From Streptomyces phyllanthi (GTDB lineage Bacteria; Actinomycetota; Actinomycetes; Streptomycetales; Streptomycetaceae), in the NCBI RefSeq assembly GCF_009377205.1, contig NZ_VJZE01000003.1, positions 1-64,000 on the forward strand: a stretch of DNA of 64,000 nucleotides, given 5' to 3'. Shown one piece after another: positions 60,689 to 64,000 of the stretch; the stretch's first letter is position 1; the number at the start of each line of letters is the position of its first letter. Both the position numbers and the translations under genes were made by a program. Under the pieces are notes generated by a model. The model did no database searches. It had not been told where the DNA came from and saw only the letters and a list, made by a program, of their open reading frames with translations.

Positions 60689-62588
60689 GTGGCGCAGCGG
60701 CGCACTCCGTTCGGTGACCGAGCCCGTTACTGGTTCGACAGCACGCTGGCCCGCGGTGCCTCCGCTCTTGTCGGCTGGATGGCGCTGTTGTGTCTGGCCA
60801 TCGTCGTCCCGGCCAGTGCGGTCCTGGTGTGGACCGACCCCGACGCGCCGGCGCCCCTGACGGGCCGGCTGGCTGAGGTGTGGCGCCTCACCGGGGAGAC
60901 ACTGCGGCTGGGCGGTGCGACGGGTACGCCGCTGCGAGTGACGACGTCGGTGCTGCTCGCACTGGTCGCTCTGCTGTACGTCTCGACGCTCGTCGGCCTG
61001 ATCACGACAACGCTCACGGAGCGGCTCACCGCGTTGCGACGGGGCCGTTCCACCGTGCTCGAACAAGGGCACGCCGTGGTTCTGGGGTGGTCGGAGCAGG
61101 TCTTCACGGTGGTGAGCGAGCTGGTGGCCGCGGGCGCCAACCAGCGGCGGGCGGCGGTGGTCGTGCTGGCCGACCGGGACAAGACCGCCATGGAGGAGGC
61201 CCTGAGCACGAAGGTGGGTCCCGTCGGCCGTACGCGGCTGATCTGCCGCAGCGGCCCCACCACCGACCCGGCCGTGCTCACCCTGACCAGCCCGGCCACG
61301 GCCGGTGTCGTGCTGGTCCTGCCCCACGACGAGCCCGACGCCGACGCCGACGTGGTCAAGACGCTGCTGGCGCTCAGGGCAGCCCTGGCCGGGGAGGCAA
61401 GCCGTCCGCCCGTCGTCGCCGCCGTCCGGGACGACCGCTACCGCCTGGCCGCCTGTCTCGCCGCCGGACCGGGGGGGCGTCGTCCTGGAGAGCGACACCG
61501 TCACCGCCCGGCTGATCGTCCAGGCCGCCCGCCGCCCCGGGCTCTCCCTCGTCCACCAGGAACTCCTCGACTTCGCCGGTGACGAGTTCTACCTGGTCAC
61601 CGAGCCGGCCCTGGCCGGCCGGCCGTTCGGCGACGCGCTGCTGTCCTACCCGACGTCAAGCGTCGTCGGGATGGTGCGAGGCGGCACCCCCCTGCTCAAC
61701 CCGCCACCGCAGACGCCCATCGCCCCGGACGACCTGCTCATCGTCATCTCCCGCGACGACGACACGGCCTGGCCGGCCGACTGCGCGGAGTTGGTCGAGA
61801 AGGCGGCGATGGCGTCCGGCCCCTCGACGCCCGCGCGACCGGAGCGGGTTCTCCTGCTGGGCTGGAACCGCCGAGCGCCGCTCATAGTCGACCAGTTGCG
61901 CCGCCGCGCCCGGCCCGGATCAGCCGTCGACGTGGTGGCGGACGGTGGTGAAGTGACAGTCCGGCAGGTGAGCGAGGCCGACGCACACGGCGGCACCGAC
62001 CTGACCTTGACACTGCACCACGGGGACGTCACCCGTCCCGAGACCCTGCGACGTCTGGACGTCCACTCCTATGACAGCGTGATCGTGCTCGGTCAGGACC
62101 CCGCTGCCGAACAGCCGTCGGACGATCCCGACAACCGTACGCTCGTCACCCTCCTGCTTCTGCGCCAACTGGAGGAAGCCGCCGGACGTGAACTGCCGGT
62201 CGTCACCGAACTGATCGATGACCGAAACCGGGCGCTGGCCCCCATCGGCCCCGGAGCCGACGTGATCATCAGTGGGAAGCTCATCGGCCTGCTCATGGCA
62301 CAGATCTCCCAGAACCGGCACCTGGCAGCGGTGTTCGAGGAGCTGTTCTCCGCTGACGGCACCGGGGTTCGCCTGCGGCCGGCCACCGACTATGTGCTGC
62401 CAGGGTGTGAGACGTCCTTCGCCACAGTCGTGGCCGCGGCACGTCATCGCGGCGAGTGCGCCATCGGTTACCGAAGCCACGACGACTCGTCGACGAGTCC
62501 CGGCTACGGCGTACGGATCAACCCGCCCAAAGCCGAGCGGCGCCGCTGGACGGTCGAGGACGAGGTGGTCGTCGTCGGCAAGGACTGA
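60689..62588 (+). pseudogene. CASTOR/POLLUX-like ion channel, frameshifted at a G7 run
   Basis: Two overlapping frames together spell one channel of about 630 residues. The first (60689 to about 61475) has two hydrophobic segments (LALVALLYVSTLVGLI is the second), then RSTVLEQGHAVVLGWS, a nucleotide-binding start. The second (about 61478-62588) continues with ARLIVQAARRPGLSLV, a second RCK-like unit (VLLLGWNRRAPLIVDQL) and VISGKLIGLLMAQ. The shift falls at seven Gs, 61471-61477: one base fewer or two more would rejoin the frame. It may be a sequencing error, a slippage site or a true mutation. The family conducts potassium or other cations. Confidence 0.78.
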
Positions 62589-62716
62589 CGGAGGGCTTCG
62601 CCGGGCCGCGGGGGCGCTGCCCGGCGGTTGGTGCGCAGGCCGACGTCCACCGCCGGCGGCGACGCCCAGTAGCCGGTCAGTCAGGTGGACGTCTCGCGGG
62701 GTGCCGCATGGCACGG

Positions 62717-63418
62717 TCAGGCGTCGAGCGCTTGGAGGGGGGCGTCGATGAGGCTGGTCTCCAGCCACTGCTCGACGGCGGTGATGTGAACAGCCGCGGT
62801 GGAGGCTGCCAGCAGCGCGTCGCGGGCCTGGAGGGCGCGGAGGATCTCCTCGTGGTCCTGGTGGGCACTGTCCAGGGCGCGATGGGTCCGGCTGCCGCGG
62901 ACGATGCGCACCCGCTGGGTGCGGGTGGAGAGCACCTGCAGAAGCTTGGAGAGCACCGGATTGCCGACCGCTTCGACGATGCGCAGGTGGAAGGCGATGT
63001 CGTGGGCGACGAACTCCTCGGCGGTGGCGGCGGAGCGGCACCGGTCGAGGGTGTCGCGGAGTTCCTGGAGGTCGTGCGGCCGCAGCACGGCCGCGGCCAT
63101 TCCGGTCGCCTGGGATTCGAGCAGTCTGCGTACCTGGAGCAGTTGCAGGGCGGTCCGCCCCTGGGAGACGTCGGCGGCGAAGGACAGTGTTTCGAGGAGG
63201 AGGTGGGGTTCCAGGCTGGATACGTAGGTGCCGTCGCCCTGCCGGGTGACCAGGATCCGCATGGCGGTCAGCGCCCGGACGGCTTCGCGCAGCGAGTTGC
63301 GGGACAGGCCGAGCTGTGCGGCGAGGACGTCCTCCTTGGGCAGGCGGGAGCCGGGCGCGAGTTCCCCGGCCACGATCATCGCCTTGATCTTCTCCATTGC
63401 CTCGTCCGTCACTGCCAC
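62717..63418 (-). CDS. FadR-type GntR transcriptional regulator
   Basis: The 233-residue regulator has an N-terminal winged HTH (LPKEDVLAAQLGLSRNSLREA, then GDGTYV wing) and a C-terminal FCD helical domain with metal-type His residues (HDIAFHLRIV). GTG 63418 follows a GAGAGG site; an open frame further upstream is ignored. It lies downstream of a sugar-type ABC permease in the same direction, so it probably controls that uptake system. Confidence 0.88.
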   Translation of the reverse strand: MAVTDEAMEKIKAMIVAGELAPGSRLPKEDVLAAQLGLSRNSLREAVRALTAMRILVTRQGDGTYVSSLEPHLLLETLSFAADVSQGRTALQLLQVRRLLESQATGMAAAVLRPHDLQELRDTLDRCRSAATAEEFVAHDIAFHLRIVEAVGNPVLSKLLQVLSTRTQRVRIVRGSRTHRALDSAHQDHEEILRALQARDALLAASTAAVHITAVEQWLETSLIDAPLQALDA

Positions 63419-63512
63419 GAGCGTGCCTCTCTGAGCGGGGTGCGTGGGGGGCGGTGGCGCTCCGCCCGGTCCACCTCCGGGCGCCCGGGCGGAGCCCCAC
63501 ATGAGCCGGCGT

Positions 63513-64000
63513 CTACTCCTGCTTCTCGCCCGAGGCGAAGCGGGAGACGATCAGGGCGACGATGATGATGGCTCCGTTGAGGAACTGGTTCCACAGGGGC
63601 GGGACGCCCGCAAGGGTCATGACGTTCACGACCAGTTGGAGGGTGAGTACGCCCGTGAGGGCGCCGAAGACGGAGCCCTTGCCGCCGTTGAGGCTGACCC
63701 CGCCGATGACGGTCGCGGCGAAGACCTGGAAGATCCAGCCGCTGCCCTGGGTGGCGGAGATGGAGCCGTAGTGGCCGCTGTAGAGGATGCCGGCGAACGC
63801 GGCGAGCAGGCCGCCGAGGACGAGGACGGCCCAGACGATCCGGTCGACGCGGATGCCGGCGGTGCGGGCGGCCTCCGCGTTGCCGCCGATCGCGTACAGC
63901 GCCCGGCCGTGCCGGAGCCATGCCAGCGCGCTGCCGCCCGCCGCGAACAGCACCACGCAGATCCAGATGGCGGCGGGGACACCCAGCCAGGACGCCTTGC
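63513..64000 (-). CDS. sugar ABC transporter permease (RbsC type), truncated by window edge
   Basis: The visible 162 residues are the C-terminal half of a BPD_transp_2 permease: the cytoplasmic loop motif AIGGNAEAARTAGIRVDRIV, then GIYSGHYGS-like and IGGVSLNGGKGSVFGAL, the typical ribose/xylose permease signature. Coding continues beyond 64000, so the start is not seen. It imports a monosaccharide with an ATPase and binding protein presumed to lie outside. Confidence 0.88.
   Translation of the reverse strand, partial: KASWLGVPAAIWICVVLFAAGGSALAWLRHGRALYAIGGNAEAARTAGIRVDRIVWAVLVLGGLLAAFAGILYSGHYGSISATQGSGWIFQVFAATVIGGVSLNGGKGSVFGALTGVLTLQLVVNVMTLAGVPPLWNQFLNGAIIIVALIVSRFASGEKQE

Overview
The window is GC-rich actinomycete DNA, most likely from a Streptomyces. 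Codons are strongly G/C-biased at the third position, GTG starts are common, genes overlap as ATGA/GTGA/TGATG, and Shine-Dalgarno sites are GGAGG-like. No rRNA, tRNA, insertion sequence or CRISPR array was seen. All functional names come from reading motifs and family resemblance; no search was run.

Left flank (1-7.9 kb): a minus-strand catabolic operon for an aromatic compound. It holds an extradiol-type dioxygenase, an amidohydrolase-type decarboxylase/hydrolase, an FAD aromatic hydroxylase, a cyclase-family hydrolase and a fumarylacetoacetate-hydrolase-family enzyme. A LysR regulator faces it, followed by an MFS transporter.

Centre (8.46-57.7 kb): a large, mosaic biosynthetic region built around carbon-phosphorus chemistry. 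PEP mutase (39587), phosphonopyruvate decarboxylase (40528) and an iron-ADH-type phosphonoacetaldehyde reductase (8461, about 30 kb away) should give 2-hydroxyethylphosphonate. A hydroxyethylphosphonate dioxygenase homologue (35671), a PhpE-like dehydrogenase (38507) and a PhpJ-like aldehyde dehydrogenase (37029) would carry it to hydroxymethylphosphonate and towards phosphonoformate, as in early phosphinothricin biosynthesis. The later phosphinothricin genes are absent. Four further modules are interleaved. (1) A minus-strand arginine module: MppP-type arginine oxidase, ureohydrolase, 2-ketoarginine methyltransferase-like enzyme, HpaB-type monooxygenase, ATP-grasp ligase and hydroxyacid dehydrogenase. 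(2) An A-T-C-A-T NRPS whose first A domain reads as serine-specific, a one-module PKS with KR before DH, and a free condensation domain, with an ABC exporter. (3) A pantothenate-like operon: PanB, PanC, class III aminotransferase, dehydrogenases, a kinase, a serine hydrolase, a methyltransferase and an Fe(II)/2-oxoglutarate dioxygenase. (4) Behind a strong terminator, a RiPP-like operon: a 22-residue peptide, an asparagine synthetase fused to a PqqD-like domain, an AurF-type diiron N-oxygenase, an MFS transporter, a nucleotidyltransferase and a second PqqD protein. Two paralogous GNAT/Fem-like proteins sit on opposite strands around the arginine module.

I recall no described phosphonate cluster with this combination. 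Either one complex hybrid is made, or two or three adjacent clusters are fused here. The one obvious pathway regulator is the minus-strand winged-helix protein at 41727, with repeated TTGATACC motifs upstream and inside its gene.

Right flank (57.9-64 kb): a Ser/Cys-rich small membrane protein, a Tat-exported flavin amine oxidase, a CASTOR/POLLUX-like ion-channel gene with an apparent frameshift at a G7 run, a FadR-type GntR regulator, and a sugar ABC permease cut by the window edge.
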